Both the position numbers and the translations under genes were made by a program. The notes under the pieces were generated by a model. The model worked only from the letters and a program-made list of their open reading frames with translations, ran no database searches and was not told the DNA's origin. Source: Candidatus Aalborgicola defluviihabitans (lineage in GTDB: Bacteria; Pseudomonadota; Gammaproteobacteria; Burkholderiales; Burkholderiaceae_C). Taken from it: a DNA stretch of 64,000 nt. The DNA lies in the NCBI GenBank assembly GCA_016705575.1, contig JADIXX010000003.1, positions 310,001 to 374,000 of the forward strand, in the 5' to 3' direction. This document shows, piece after piece, positions 44,743-54,238 of the stretch. Position 1 is the first letter of the stretch. Each line of letters starts with the position of its first letter.

Positions 44743-45516
44743 TTAGCTGGCCAGTTCCGCCTGTGCCATTTCTGCATCGAGCCTCGCTGTGGCATCCAGT
44801 GCCGGCATGGCGGCGGCCTGTTGGTAATACCGGGTGGCCTCGGTCATGCGCTTGTCACCTTCCAGAATGACCAAAGCATTGGCATATTCAATGCGTGCAA
44901 TGGCCGACTGCGGCGCGAGGCTGAGTGCCCGTTCGAACAAGTTCAGGCTGGCTTCCTTCTTGGCGCCATAGGTCATGTTGGCAATCAATGCTCCCACCTT
45001 GTCAATTACTTCAGCATGGAAGGCGCCCAGTGCGACATGGGCATCGGCATGCTGGGGTTGCAATGCAATGGTTTTTTCCAATGCCGATTTGATTTTTCCG
45101 CCTACGCCCTGGGCTAAGGCCTTGGCTACGCTAATGCCCTGGCTGTAACGCCCCAACGCATAGGCCTGCCAGTAATACGCGTTCGGGTTGCCGGGTTCTG
45201 CTGCTGCCTGTGCCGCGGCTCGCTCGGCCACCTGCAGGAACAGGATTTGCCGATTCTTCTCTTTGGGTTCCAGGTAGTTGGCGTAAATGCAAGTGGCCTT
45301 GTTAGCGACCGTGCTGCCAGCTGAGCCAGCCTGCAGGCCTAGCTCGGTCGCCTTCTGGAACGCCCCGCCATGAAACTGTGCCCAAGCAGCCAGTACTGCT
45401 TCGTCGTTCGGTAACGGCTCCAGGTCACCAGCGTGGAGTTGTAGCCAATATTTTTTGACCCGTGCCGCATCAAACACGTATTCGCCTTGGTAGTTAAAAG
45501 CCGTCCATGGCGTCAT
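44743..45516 (-). CDS. TPR-like repeat protein
   Basis: A 257-residue soluble protein with alpha-helical repeats (NAYYWQAYALGRYSQG, LEKTIALQPQHADAHVALGAF, LFERALSLAPQSAIARIEYA, EATRYYQQAAAM) in the pattern of tetratricopeptide repeats. There is no signal peptide. A scaffold or chaperone-like role is inferred. It is convergent with the WS/DGAT gene. Confidence 0.75.
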   Translation of the reverse strand: MTPWTAFNYQGEYVFDAARVKKYWLQLHAGDLEPLPNDEAVLAAWAQFHGGAFQKATELGLQAGSAGSTVANKATCIYANYLEPKEKNRQILFLQVAERAAAQAAAEPGNPNAYYWQAYALGRYSQGISVAKALAQGVGGKIKSALEKTIALQPQHADAHVALGAFHAEVIDKVGALIANMTYGAKKEASLNLFERALSLAPQSAIARIEYANALVILEGDKRMTEATRYYQQAAAMPALDATARLDAEMAQAELAS

Positions 45517-45600
45517 CGGTTGTCTCCTGTGGTGTTGTGGGTGTTGCCTACGGTGCGGTTGCGTGCGACGTGGCCACCTTCTTGTTGTTATCGTTGTGTT

Positions 45601-46266
45601 TCAAGTGGGCGCTGGCGGGCTGTAAGCGCCTACCAAGGTCAACAAATGGGTGCGCTGTTCAGCTTCCAGGTATGGGACCAGCAAATTCAGAACATGGTGG
45701 GCACCACGCATGAGCGCGGCCTGCGCGCTCTCAGGCTCCAAGGCGTTACGCGGGTCCTTGACATATTCAAAGCTCAGCCAATAAGTGAGCACCACGACCA
45801 TGCTGGTGGCAGTTGTTTCCATTTCACGGGAGTCGATTCGAACAGCACCGAAACGGCTCATGCTGTCGAGCATGGCCTTGACCGCACGGGTCTTGTTCTT
45901 GAGGACCCATTGAAAGTGTGTTTCCAGACGCCGGTTCTTGCTCAGCAGGTCGTTGAGGTCACGATACAGAAAACGGTATTGCCAGATTAGCTCGAACAGG
46001 GTGTGCATGAAGAACCAGGCGTCTTCCACATCGCGCACGCTGTCGCTGGCATTGAGCAATTCATTGAGTGCCTTTTCGTAGCGGTCAAACAGGGAGTTGA
46101 TCAGCTCGTCTTTGGCAGGGTAGTGGTAGTACAAGTTTCCAGGACTGATGCCCAGTTCGGCTGAAATCAGTGTCGTCGAGACATTGGGCTCGCCAAAGCG
46201 GTTGAATAGCTCCAGCGTGACTTCCAGAATGCGTTCTGCGGTGCGGCGGGGTGCTTTCTTGACCAT
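45601..46266 (-). CDS. TetR-family transcriptional regulator
   Basis: A 221-residue repressor-type protein starting at ATG 46266 with the TetR HTH RILEVTLELFNRFGEP then TTLISAELGISPGNLYYHYPAKDELI. The C-terminal helices form an unassigned ligand pocket. It lies 10 bp downstream of the patatin gene and is probably co-transcribed. The phenotype is not readable; similar regulators control fatty-acid or PHA genes. Confidence 0.9.
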   Translation of the reverse strand: MVKKAPRRTAERILEVTLELFNRFGEPNVSTTLISAELGISPGNLYYHYPAKDELINSLFDRYEKALNELLNASDSVRDVEDAWFFMHTLFELIWQYRFLYRDLNDLLSKNRRLETHFQWVLKNKTRAVKAMLDSMSRFGAVRIDSREMETTATSMVVVLTYWLSFEYVKDPRNALEPESAQAALMRGAHHVLNLLVPYLEAEQRTHLLTLVGAYSPPAPT

Positions 46267-46276
46267 ATGTGTTTGC

Positions 46277-47524
46277 TCAGTGGGCGGTGTAGCGGGCAGC
46301 CAGGGCCACGGTCTCACCCAGATCGTCCATGACTTCTTGCAGCGTGGCAATCGCGCGTCCGATGCGGGTTGGCGCTTTGGGTGGCGCGCACAGATGGCGT
46401 TTGTGGTCGTCCAGGACCGCATGGTTGAGCGTAATGCCATGGTGTGTTAGCTTGGCGGATAGGCTGGTCTTGCGCGAGCGCAGCAATTGGCGGGTTTGCT
46501 GGTAGGCGTGTTCGGCCAGGTGTCGGCGCTGCGCATAGCTGAAAGTGTTGGCCAGGTAGAGCTCGGGATCGCGGTGGTCGGGCTCGATCAGAAAGATGTC
46601 AGTGTGCGGATAGGCGTGTTCGTAGTGCTTCATGCCCAACTCCATGCGGGAGTGGATCATCGAGCGAAAGGTCTGGCTCAGCACGGCGGGAAGGCCGCCA
46701 TCAATGATGCGGGGAATCTCCCGCTTATGCGCAGGCAGTCCAGCGCGCATCACTTTTTCCACTTGGGGGGCCGTGGCGTCAAAGGGCACCAGTGGGTTCA
46801 GGCAAATCAAAAGGCCCACTTCGTCTTCCAGTGCAACGGATGCATGCATGGTCTTTTTCAATGCGCCGTCTACATAGCACTGGCCGTCTATCTCCACCGG
46901 TGGGAACAGGCCTGGCAAGGCCGAACTGGCTTGCACGGCCTGAGAGATCGGCACATGGTCCCAACCGGGGCGGCCAAAAGGTGCGGCCTCGCCACTGTCC
47001 AGATTGGTGGCCACCAGAGTCAGCTTGGACTTGAGCTTGCGAAAATCATTGGTGCGGCCCTGTTGGCTGAATAGGCGGGCCATTTCGGTATTGACTGCGG
47101 CATTGGAAAATACACCGGTTGGCAGGGCTGGGCTGAGATGCTCAATAGCGCTCATGATGGACTTGCGACCCAAGGTGACATGCCACAGGGCAGACAGAAT
47201 CAATTTTGGGAGCATGGCGCCACGGCGAACGAACTCGCCATAGGCAGGGGTCAGTAGCCAGGAGGGGTCGAAGGTCTCAGACGGCTCGCTGTCGTTTTCA
47301 ATGAAGGACGCGCACAGTTCGCGCGGCGTTATGCCATTGGCCAATGCGGCCACGATGAAGCCGCCTGCGGAGACCCCGACGTAATGGTCCAGCTTGGTAA
47401 AGTCCAAGCCATTCAGCGACTCTTCCAGCGCGCACATGGCCCCAACCTCGTAAATGGCTCCCAACGGGCCACCGCCAGCCAGCGCCAATGCGATTTTTGG
47501 GGGTGTTTTTGTGTTCGCGTTCAT
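46277..47524 (-). CDS. patatin-like phospholipase
   Basis: The serine lipase motif GVSAGG has Ser52, the oxyanion glycine-rich stretch LAGGGPLGAIYEVGAM is at 16-30, and YVDGALKK gives the Asp of the dyad. ATG 47524 (MNANTKTPPKIALAL) is preferred to the in-frame start at 47572. 415 residues with no signal peptide, so it is cytoplasmic or membrane-associated. It may release fatty acids from lipids or PHA-linked esters. Confidence 0.88.
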   Translation of the reverse strand: MNANTKTPPKIALALAGGGPLGAIYEVGAMCALEESLNGLDFTKLDHYVGVSAGGFIVAALANGITPRELCASFIENDSEPSETFDPSWLLTPAYGEFVRRGAMLPKLILSALWHVTLGRKSIMSAIEHLSPALPTGVFSNAAVNTEMARLFSQQGRTNDFRKLKSKLTLVATNLDSGEAAPFGRPGWDHVPISQAVQASSALPGLFPPVEIDGQCYVDGALKKTMHASVALEDEVGLLICLNPLVPFDATAPQVEKVMRAGLPAHKREIPRIIDGGLPAVLSQTFRSMIHSRMELGMKHYEHAYPHTDIFLIEPDHRDPELYLANTFSYAQRRHLAEHAYQQTRQLLRSRKTSLSAKLTHHGITLNHAVLDDHKRHLCAPPKAPTRIGRAIATLQEVMDDLGETVALAARYTAH

Positions 47525-47622
47525 AGGTGCAAAGTGTAGAGTGCCACGCCAATCAAATTTGCTGCATTGCAATACATCAATACAAGCTCAATTTCATTCA
47601 CATGGAGGCATATTTCACATTG

Positions 47623-47649
47623 AAAAGGGGCGCTTGAGCGCCCCTTTTT
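47623..47649 (-). terminator. GC-rich bidirectional terminator
   Basis: AAAAGGGGCGCT (47623-47634) pairs with AGCGCCCCTTTT (47637-47648) around TG, with U-runs on both strands. It ends the phasin gene (stop at 47673) before the patatin promoter region. Confidence 0.8.
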
Positions 47650-47672
47650 GCCATCCATCGACATACAACAAT

Positions 47673-48239
47673 TTATTCACCCTTTGCTGCGGCTGGCTTG
47701 CGAATCGGCGTTGCGCGCTTGGGGATCGCCTTAGTTGCGGCTTTTGGTGCAGGCGTCTTGCGCGTTTTGGCGGTGGGCTTGCTGGCCTTGGCGACTGGTT
47801 TGGAGTCAGGCCTCGGCGCGGGGGCTTTGGCCGACAGCTTCCGCACTGCCTTGTTTAGCTCGTCGATGCGGGCAATCAACGCGTTCACATCCTTGGCGGA
47901 AGGTACACCTAGCTTGTTAAGGGCTTTGGCGACGCGTTCTTCAAATATGTTTTCCAGCCTGTCCCACTGGCCTGACGCCTTGGAGCTGATATCGGTAGCC
48001 ATGTGGGACATCTTGCTGGTGGCTTCGGAAATCTTTTCCTCGGCGGCAGCCTGGGTTTTCCGCTGGATGGTTACGCCTTCCTTGACCAGCGCTTCAAATG
48101 CCTTGGAGCCTTCGGCCTGTGCCCGCGTGAACGCGCCCAAGCCAGCTTGCCAGATTTGTTGCGCAGAATCCTTTACCGACCCGGTCAGTGCCGCGTGGGC
48201 TGCTGGTGAGGATTGGTTTTTTTGCAGTTTTTTGACCAT
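47673..48239 (-). CDS. polyhydroxyalkanoate granule-associated phasin
   Basis: The 188-residue protein has a phasin-type core (AQQIWQAGLGAFTRAQAEGS, KAFEALVKEGVTIQRKTQA) that coats PHA granules and a heptad-rich helix. The last 60 residues are a Lys/Pro/Ala-rich tail (KPVAKASKPTAKTRK), resembling PhaF/PhaI-type proteins that bind DNA. Start ATG 48239 is favoured because it gives MVKKLQKN; upstream codons look non-native. Confidence 0.88.
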   Translation of the reverse strand: MVKKLQKNQSSPAAHAALTGSVKDSAQQIWQAGLGAFTRAQAEGSKAFEALVKEGVTIQRKTQAAAEEKISEATSKMSHMATDISSKASGQWDRLENIFEERVAKALNKLGVPSAKDVNALIARIDELNKAVRKLSAKAPAPRPDSKPVAKASKPTAKTRKTPAPKAATKAIPKRATPIRKPAAAKGE

Positions 48240-48371
48240 GGATGCTCCTGAAAAGTTGGGTATTGCGCTAGCACGCATGCCGCGTGTCGGTACGTAAACG
48301 TAACTGTACGCGCAGATGGTGGCGTGGAGTAGGTGGCATCTACTAACTACTGCCCCGTTAAACTACTCCTC

Positions 48372-49178
48372 GTGACTTTTCTCCAACGCTCCTACATTCC
48401 GATTCACAGCCGATCCCTGCTCTGGCAATTTGCCCGACGCGACGTATTGGGCCGCTATCGCGGCTCACTACTGGGGTTGGCGTGGACTTTTCTCACGCCG
48501 CTGCTCATGTTGGCGGTGTATTCGTTTGTGTTTGTTGGGGTTTTTCGGGCTAGTTGGCCAGGAACACACAGGGACAGTGGAATCGAATTTGCATTGCAGG
48601 TCTTTGCCGGACTATTGGTTTTCAACCTGTTCGCAGAAGTCGCCAATCGAGCACCTAATCTGATAGTGGAACAGCCAAATCTGGTTAAGAAGGTGATTTT
48701 CCCGATAGAGTTGCTGGCCTGGGTGACTGTGCTTTCTGGCCTGTTCCACCTGCTCATTAGTGCGGCCACACTGTTGTTGGTGTTGTTGATTGCCCGTGGT
48801 GGACTACCCATCACCGCGCTGGCTTTGCCCTTGGTCTTGTTGCCATTTCTGCCATTGTTGCTGGGTCTTGGATGGTTCTTGTCGGCCATTGGTGTGTTTG
48901 TGCGCGATGTGAGTCCGGTGATGTCCATGATCGTCAGCCTGATCATGTTTCTATCGCCTGTTTTCTACTCTGTGTCCAGTCTGAATCCAAATATTCAATT
49001 TTGGATGATGCTAAACCCATTGACCCTGATCATTGAGCAGGTGCGCGCCGTATTGCTGATTGGCCAATGGCCGGCCTGGGGCGCATTGGCCCTTTACGGT
49101 TTGGTGGCCTGTGTGTTCGCTTTGCTGGGTGGGGTCTTCTTTCAGTTGACGCGCAAAGGCTTTGCCGATGTCCTCTAA
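48372..49178 (+). CDS. polysaccharide ABC transporter permease (Wzm-like)
   Basis: ABC-2-type inner-membrane permease of about 268 residues that exports undecaprenyl-linked glycans. It shows FARRDVLGRYRGSLLGLAWT, then a series of helices, and PVFYSVSSLNPNIQFWMMLN. GTG 48372 is preferred to GTG 48333 because the family starts near the sequence LQRSYIPIHSRSLLWQF. It overlaps the ATPase gene by 11 bp. It opens the polysaccharide operon. Confidence 0.88.
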   Translation: MTFLQRSYIPIHSRSLLWQFARRDVLGRYRGSLLGLAWTFLTPLLMLAVYSFVFVGVFRASWPGTHRDSGIEFALQVFAGLLVFNLFAEVANRAPNLIVEQPNLVKKVIFPIELLAWVTVLSGLFHLLISAATLLLVLLIARGGLPITALALPLVLLPFLPLLLGLGWFLSAIGVFVRDVSPVMSMIVSLIMFLSPVFYSVSSLNPNIQFWMMLNPLTLIIEQVRAVLLIGQWPAWGALALYGLVACVFALLGGVFFQLTRKGFADVL

Positions 49179-50424
49179 CAATATCGCTATTCACGCGCAA
49201 CACCTGGGCAAGGCGTTTCAATTGTATGAACGCCCGATCGACCGCCTCAAACAGATGGTCATGCGCGGGCGCAAACGTTACTTCAAGGAATTTGCCGCGT
49301 TGCACGATGTCAGTTTTGAGTTACCCAAGGGCGAGGTTTTGGGTTTGGTGGGTCGAAATGGCGCCGGTAAATCCACGCTGCTGCAACTGATCTGCGGCAC
49401 CCTGACACCCACAACTGGACGGGTAACCGTACACGGGCGCGTGGCCGCGTTGTTAGAACTGGGTGCCGGCTTTAACCCTGAGTTCACGGGCCGGGAAAAC
49501 ATCTACCTGAATGCCTCCATACTGGGGCTGAGCAAGGACGAGATCGATGCGCGCTATGACTCAATCGTCGAGTTCTCCGGCATCCAGGACTTCATCCATC
49601 AGCCGGTCAAAACGTATTCCAGCGGCATGTATGTGCGCTTGGCCTTCTCCATAGCCACCAGCGTCGATCCCGACATTCTGATAATAGACGAAGCCCTTTC
49701 CGTAGGTGACGGAGCCTTTGCGCGCAAGTCTTTTGACCGTATCATGCGATTGAAGGAAAAGGGCGCAACCATCCTGTTCTGTTCTCACTCGGTATACCAG
49801 ATCGAGGCATTGTGCACGTGTGCGCTGTGGCTTGAAAAAGGGGTTGTTCAGCTCATGGGAGATCCGGCCACAGTAGTTGCCCGCTATCAGAATTTTCTGG
49901 ATATAGATTCCGCGCCGGTCAGCACGACGATAGATCAAGCCCTGATTCCTGTGCCGTCCGGAACAGCTCGCATTCTTGGCGTGCAGACCCAGGTGGATGG
50001 CGTACCAGGCAACTCCTTAACGGTGAAGAGTTCGCAGCAAACGGTGCTCGTTACCATGGGTTTTGCCTCTGACCCTGCGCTTCTCCCACCGGTGGTCGCT
50101 ATTTCGATTCACTCCCCAGATGGGCGCTGGATTGCCAGTAACAGTACCAAGGCTGATGGACTCGTGTTGCGCAGAGATGCCGCAGGCCGTGGCTCTGCCA
50201 CCATTGAGTTCCCCAATATCCCTTTGCTCAAGGGCGAGTACTTCATTGGCGCCTACTTGCTAAGTGAAGACGGCATCCATATTTACGACGGCGCGACCAA
50301 CGTCGCCACATTGCACTTCAGTCAGGACCATCTGGAACAGGGCGTGGTGTCGCTGCTGCATGCATGGCGTTGTGATGCAGGGCCAGGTTTGTCAACAGGC
50401 GGCGTGAATCCGGTCGGATTTTGA
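49168..50424 (+). CDS. polysaccharide ABC transporter ATPase (Wzt-like)
   Basis: Residues about 1-230 are the ATPase: Walker A VGRNGAGKSTLL, signature VKTYSSGMYVRLAFSIA, Walker B ILIIDEALSVGDGAF. The signature YSSGM is typical of Wzt/TagH proteins. Residues about 260-418 are a C-terminal beta-sandwich of the Wzt_C type, which recognises the glycan's terminal cap. ATG 49168 overlaps the permease end by 11 bp. Confidence 0.9.
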   Translation: MSSNNIAIHAQHLGKAFQLYERPIDRLKQMVMRGRKRYFKEFAALHDVSFELPKGEVLGLVGRNGAGKSTLLQLICGTLTPTTGRVTVHGRVAALLELGAGFNPEFTGRENIYLNASILGLSKDEIDARYDSIVEFSGIQDFIHQPVKTYSSGMYVRLAFSIATSVDPDILIIDEALSVGDGAFARKSFDRIMRLKEKGATILFCSHSVYQIEALCTCALWLEKGVVQLMGDPATVVARYQNFLDIDSAPVSTTIDQALIPVPSGTARILGVQTQVDGVPGNSLTVKSSQQTVLVTMGFASDPALLPPVVAISIHSPDGRWIASNSTKADGLVLRRDAAGRGSATIEFPNIPLLKGEYFIGAYLLSEDGIHIYDGATNVATLHFSQDHLEQGVVSLLHAWRCDAGPGLSTGGVNPVGF

Positions 50425-50500
50425 GCCGCTGATTGACTTGATTTTCTAAAATTGTCACATTTTGTGGGCCGATAGCGTGCATACATCCAACGCAGTACTC

Positions 50501-51904
50501 ATGCGGTTTTTACCACCGGCGCCCGCCCGAATTTTGCATTTCACCCTGTCTACCGACAATCTGTCAGCTTGGTTGGAGGCCCAAGGTTATCAAGTCAGTG
50601 TTGCTCGGAAGTTCCAAGAGGGAGAGTCCATCCAATCTCCCACACACACTCGGCAGGGTATGGATCAAATCGGATGGCCTGCGGCAGAAGATGCTGCCAA
50701 AGGCTTCGGGGCAGCAATATTGCAGGGGTTCTCAAACCGAATCCATCCTTTAGCCCTGTTCAACCAACTTGACAGGTTGCTACCGATGGATGGGGTGGTC
50801 GTGTTGGACGGAGAGTATCCCCTCGCCGCGCGCATGCCACACTGGCTGGACCATGCGGTGGCAATCGGTGCGCGTTGTGGGTTTGACGAACAGTCTCCAG
50901 AGCCAGACGAGGTGTTGAATGCTGACTCGGGTTTTGTACGTGTCCTGCGCAAATCGGTTGTTCCGCGTTGGCAAATTCGCCATGTGATATCGGATGATTT
51001 CTCGAATATTGCCACTTTATTCCACGAGGTTTTTGGGCACCCGTTGAGTCGTGACTTATGGGTTTGGAAGTACGGACAAGGTCGAGGCAACGCCGCAACT
51101 GCGGCCCGCAATGGCGTGACGATTGCCCATTACGGCGGCATGTACCGGGATATATTGCTGTGTGGCACACCGGAGTGGGCTTTTCAGATTTGCGATGTGA
51201 TGGTTCACCCTGAGGAACGGGGTGTGATGACGCGAAAGGGCCCCTTTCTGCTGACGGCAGCAACGAGTGCTGAAATTTATGGACCACTGGGGTTCGGGTT
51301 TCCTAACGCGCGCGCGATGCTGGTCGCGGAAAAGATGGGGCTCTATGCGGAAGTTGGGCAACTGGTATCTGTAACGTGGCCAAGCTCTGCACCGGGCTAT
51401 CGCTGGCGTACGCGCGCAAGGGCGTTGAATGCTCACAATGAGTCAGACCATGCGGAAGTGGATGCATTGTGGGTCACCATGGCGCAGGACCTGCAACAAG
51501 ATGTCGTGGGCGTTCGGGATTGGAACTACCTGGAGCATCGTTACGTTCATCATCCCCACAACCACTACGAGTTATTGATGGTCACTATGCGTTGGTCTGG
51601 AGAGCCTCTGGGGCTCTTGGTTTTAAGACGCGTCGAGAATGCCTGTGAACTGCTGGATGTGGTAGCGCCCTTGAAAAACATTCCCCTGCTCATTGATCAG
51701 GCGCGTCGGGTCACGGGCCTTTGGGGGCTGGCATCGCTCTATTGTTGGATTACCAAAAATCAGGCGCAGCGGTTTATAGACTGTGGTGGTAAAGAGGAGG
51801 CAATCAATATCAGCATTCCGACCAGCTGTTGGACCGATGATCCACGTGCACACCTATTCAAGAATCGGTGGTGGTTGATGGCTGGTGATACGGATTTCCG
51901 TTGA
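50501..51904 (+). CDS. GNAT-tailed protein with an N-terminal methyltransferase-like fold
   Basis: The N-terminal portion (to about residue 160) looks like a degenerate class I methyltransferase (LSAWLEAQGYQV, PMDGVVVLDGEY, VAIGARCGFDEQ) without a clear SAM-binding glycine loop. From about residue 165 it resembles a GNAT acetyltransferase: HVISDDFSNIATLFHEVFGHPLSRDLWVWKYG, then AFQICDVMVHPEERGVMTRKGPF and AEIYGPLGFGFPNARA. The function is not known. ATG 50501 is one candidate start; TTG 50462 or GTG 50477 would add residues. It lies in the polysaccharide operon, so transfer of an acetyl or similar group to the sugar is possible. Confidence 0.55.
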   Translation: MRFLPPAPARILHFTLSTDNLSAWLEAQGYQVSVARKFQEGESIQSPTHTRQGMDQIGWPAAEDAAKGFGAAILQGFSNRIHPLALFNQLDRLLPMDGVVVLDGEYPLAARMPHWLDHAVAIGARCGFDEQSPEPDEVLNADSGFVRVLRKSVVPRWQIRHVISDDFSNIATLFHEVFGHPLSRDLWVWKYGQGRGNAATAARNGVTIAHYGGMYRDILLCGTPEWAFQICDVMVHPEERGVMTRKGPFLLTAATSAEIYGPLGFGFPNARAMLVAEKMGLYAEVGQLVSVTWPSSAPGYRWRTRARALNAHNESDHAEVDALWVTMAQDLQQDVVGVRDWNYLEHRYVHHPHNHYELLMVTMRWSGEPLGLLVLRRVENACELLDVVAPLKNIPLLIDQARRVTGLWGLASLYCWITKNQAQRFIDCGGKEEAINISIPTSCWTDDPRAHLFKNRWWLMAGDTDFR

Positions 51905-51959
51905 TATGTATAGGCGCTACGCATTCGATTTAAGTCTTTTTGCCTGAGCAGTTCCGTCG

Positions 51960-53216
51960 ATGTCACTTAAACGCAATACGTTGTGGAATCTGGCGGGCAG
52001 TGCAGTGCCCCTGCTGGCTGGCGTCGCTTTTATTCCCTACACCTTGAGGCACCTGGGTGGTGAATCGTTTGGTGTGTTGACACTGATCTGGGGTTTGATT
52101 GGATATTTCAGCCTGTTCGACTTCGGTGTGGGTCGGGCACTGACCTTTCAGTTGAGCCGATTGACGGCTTCCGATCTGGACACACAGGGGGCGGCGGTAC
52201 TTCGAGCCGGGCTGTTATTGACCGGAGTTGCTGGGTTGTTGGGTGTCTGCGTCGTCGCGTTGTTGACACCTGGTTTGGCCAGTCAGTGGCTCCAAATCAG
52301 TCCGGTGTTACAAGAGGATGCCCGTCATGCTTTCTTTATTGCGGCGGCGGGTGTACTCCCTACAACGTTGGCCAGCGGTTTGCGCGGTGCCATGGAGGGG
52401 TTAAACCGATTTGCCGCATCGAATGCCGGACGGATGATTTTGGGGACCTGGATGTTTGCACTACCAGCGGTATCCGTGAGTACCCATGGGCCTAGCCTAG
52501 GCTGGATTGCGATGTATTTGGTGTTGGGTCGCTGTCTGGTACTGGTGATGATGGCACTGCAGCTGCGCAAGATATTGTTTTCGCGTTTCGCTGCACTGAC
52601 ACGGCAGCATTTCAACGGTCTGTGGCACTATGGTTTCTGGGTTATTGTAACAGGGATTGTGGGCCCGCTGATGGTGTACGGTGACCGATTTTTTGTGAGT
52701 GCTACCGTTGGTGCGGACCAGCTGTCGTTATACGTCATTCCACAAGAGGCACTTTTGCGCCTGTTGCTGATTCCAGCTGCATTGACATCTGCGCTCATGC
52801 CCCGGTTGGCGGCCATGAACGATGTGCAGGTCATGCAGTCTTATCACCATATTTACCGGAAGGTGGGGTGGGTCATGTTGGTTCTTTGTGGGTTGGCCGG
52901 ATTAGCGGCCTATCCCGCATTGTCGATCTGGATTTCCAGTACTTTTGCTCACGATGCGATGCCCGTGGTGCTGGTGCTGTGCATCGGAATTTGGATTAAT
53001 TCGTTGGCATCTATTCCCTTTATCTTGATCCAGGCCAAGGGAAATCCAAGGGTGACAGCTGTGTTTCATGTGGTCGAGTTGGGGCTGTATCTGGTGGTGT
53101 TGTGGGCACTGACGTCGCGCTGGGGGTTGTTGGGCGCTGCGCTGGCGTGGTTGGTACGTGTGACGTTGGACTGGGTATTGTTGCGTTTTGCAGTGCGGAG
53201 ACTGTATGGTGTCTGA
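51960..53216 (+). CDS. polysaccharide flippase (Wzx/MATE-like)
   Basis: A 418-residue membrane protein with about 12 hydrophobic segments and the oligosaccharide-flippase fold; ARG-like charges occur in MSLKRNTLWNLAGSAVPLL and FGVLTLIWGLIGYFSLFDFGVGRALTFQLSRL. Wzx proteins flip lipid-linked units across the inner membrane. A complete ABC exporter is also in this operon, so the two may act on different intermediates. No Wzy polymerase is apparent. Confidence 0.75.
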   Translation: MSLKRNTLWNLAGSAVPLLAGVAFIPYTLRHLGGESFGVLTLIWGLIGYFSLFDFGVGRALTFQLSRLTASDLDTQGAAVLRAGLLLTGVAGLLGVCVVALLTPGLASQWLQISPVLQEDARHAFFIAAAGVLPTTLASGLRGAMEGLNRFAASNAGRMILGTWMFALPAVSVSTHGPSLGWIAMYLVLGRCLVLVMMALQLRKILFSRFAALTRQHFNGLWHYGFWVIVTGIVGPLMVYGDRFFVSATVGADQLSLYVIPQEALLRLLLIPAALTSALMPRLAAMNDVQVMQSYHHIYRKVGWVMLVLCGLAGLAAYPALSIWISSTFAHDAMPVVLVLCIGIWINSLASIPFILIQAKGNPRVTAVFHVVELGLYLVVLWALTSRWGLLGAALAWLVRVTLDWVLLRFAVRRLYGV

Positions 53217-54219
53217 AACTTGGCCAATAGTCGCACTAGAGGATGTGGCTAACTGTCCGTATTGTGGTGAGGCAAATCGTACGCTAGCCTATGAAGGAAT
53301 AGAGGATTGGGCTTTTGGTTGCGCGCCCGGACATTGGCGGTATTGGGATTGCGGAAACTGCAAGGCACTCTATCTGCATCCTCGGCCAACGGTTGACAGC
53401 ATTGGTAAGGCGTACCGCAGCTATTACACCCACGGAGATGAAAAGGTAGCCGGTCTTTTGGCGGGTTTGAAACAACGGATTCGCAATGAATTCTGGTCGT
53501 TGGACATGCGAACCTCGTTGCACCCCCGGGTGGGATTGCCGTCTTGGTTTAGGCGACCAATTCAGTGGCTCAAACCATTTATCGCCGAACCATTTGGATT
53601 GCGGGAGATGGCGCAATTACCCAAAGGATTGCTGGTCGATGTTGGTTGCGGCAACGGCGACAAACTTCGATTGGCCAACCAATTGGGATGGCAGGCTCAA
53701 GGTATTGAAATGGATGCTGCGGCGGTTCAGGCTGCCAAAATGCAGGGACTTCACGTTGAACAAGGTGGCTATGAGTTGTTGGAGCGCTACCGTGGGCAAG
53801 TCGATTGTGTGGTTTGCTCGCATGTGTTGGAACACGTGCATCAGCCCATGAATCTGTTGCGTATGCTCTTGGCATCGCTAAAGCCACAGGGGGTTCTTTT
53901 GTTGAGTGCGCCGAATGCTTCCAGTGGATTGCGTGTCCATTATGGTGGAAATTGGCGCGGGCTGGAGGCGCCACGGCATCTAGCTATTCCCGATGCTGTA
54001 TGGTTGACGGAATGGTTGCGGGCGGAGGGTTTGTGCTGCACACAGGTTTCCTCGCAACCCCTGGAGACCGCTATTGAGTCAGAGCGCATACATAGCAGGG
54101 CACTGCAAATATCGCTTGACGACGTTCGCACCGCCAAAGCGTTCTTGAAAGGCGCACCTGCTTTGAGCGCCTCCCAACAAGACATCGTTCAACTGGTGTG
54201 CGTCCGGTCACAATCATGA
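53206..54219 (+). CDS. SAM-dependent methyltransferase with zinc-ribbon-like N-terminus
   Basis: Class I methyltransferase of about 337 residues. The N-terminus has a CxxC...CxxC ribbon (CPYCGEAN and CGNCKALYL), and the SAM motif is LLVDVGCGNGDKLRL, followed by VVCSHVLEHVHQPMNLLRML. ATG 53206 overlaps the flippase stop by 11 bp. It probably caps or modifies a sugar. Confidence 0.82.
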   Translation: MVSETWPIVALEDVANCPYCGEANRTLAYEGIEDWAFGCAPGHWRYWDCGNCKALYLHPRPTVDSIGKAYRSYYTHGDEKVAGLLAGLKQRIRNEFWSLDMRTSLHPRVGLPSWFRRPIQWLKPFIAEPFGLREMAQLPKGLLVDVGCGNGDKLRLANQLGWQAQGIEMDAAAVQAAKMQGLHVEQGGYELLERYRGQVDCVVCSHVLEHVHQPMNLLRMLLASLKPQGVLLLSAPNASSGLRVHYGGNWRGLEAPRHLAIPDAVWLTEWLRAEGLCCTQVSSQPLETAIESERIHSRALQISLDDVRTAKAFLKGAPALSASQQDIVQLVCVRSQS

Positions 54220-54238
54220 TCATCCGGATTGCCGTGAT

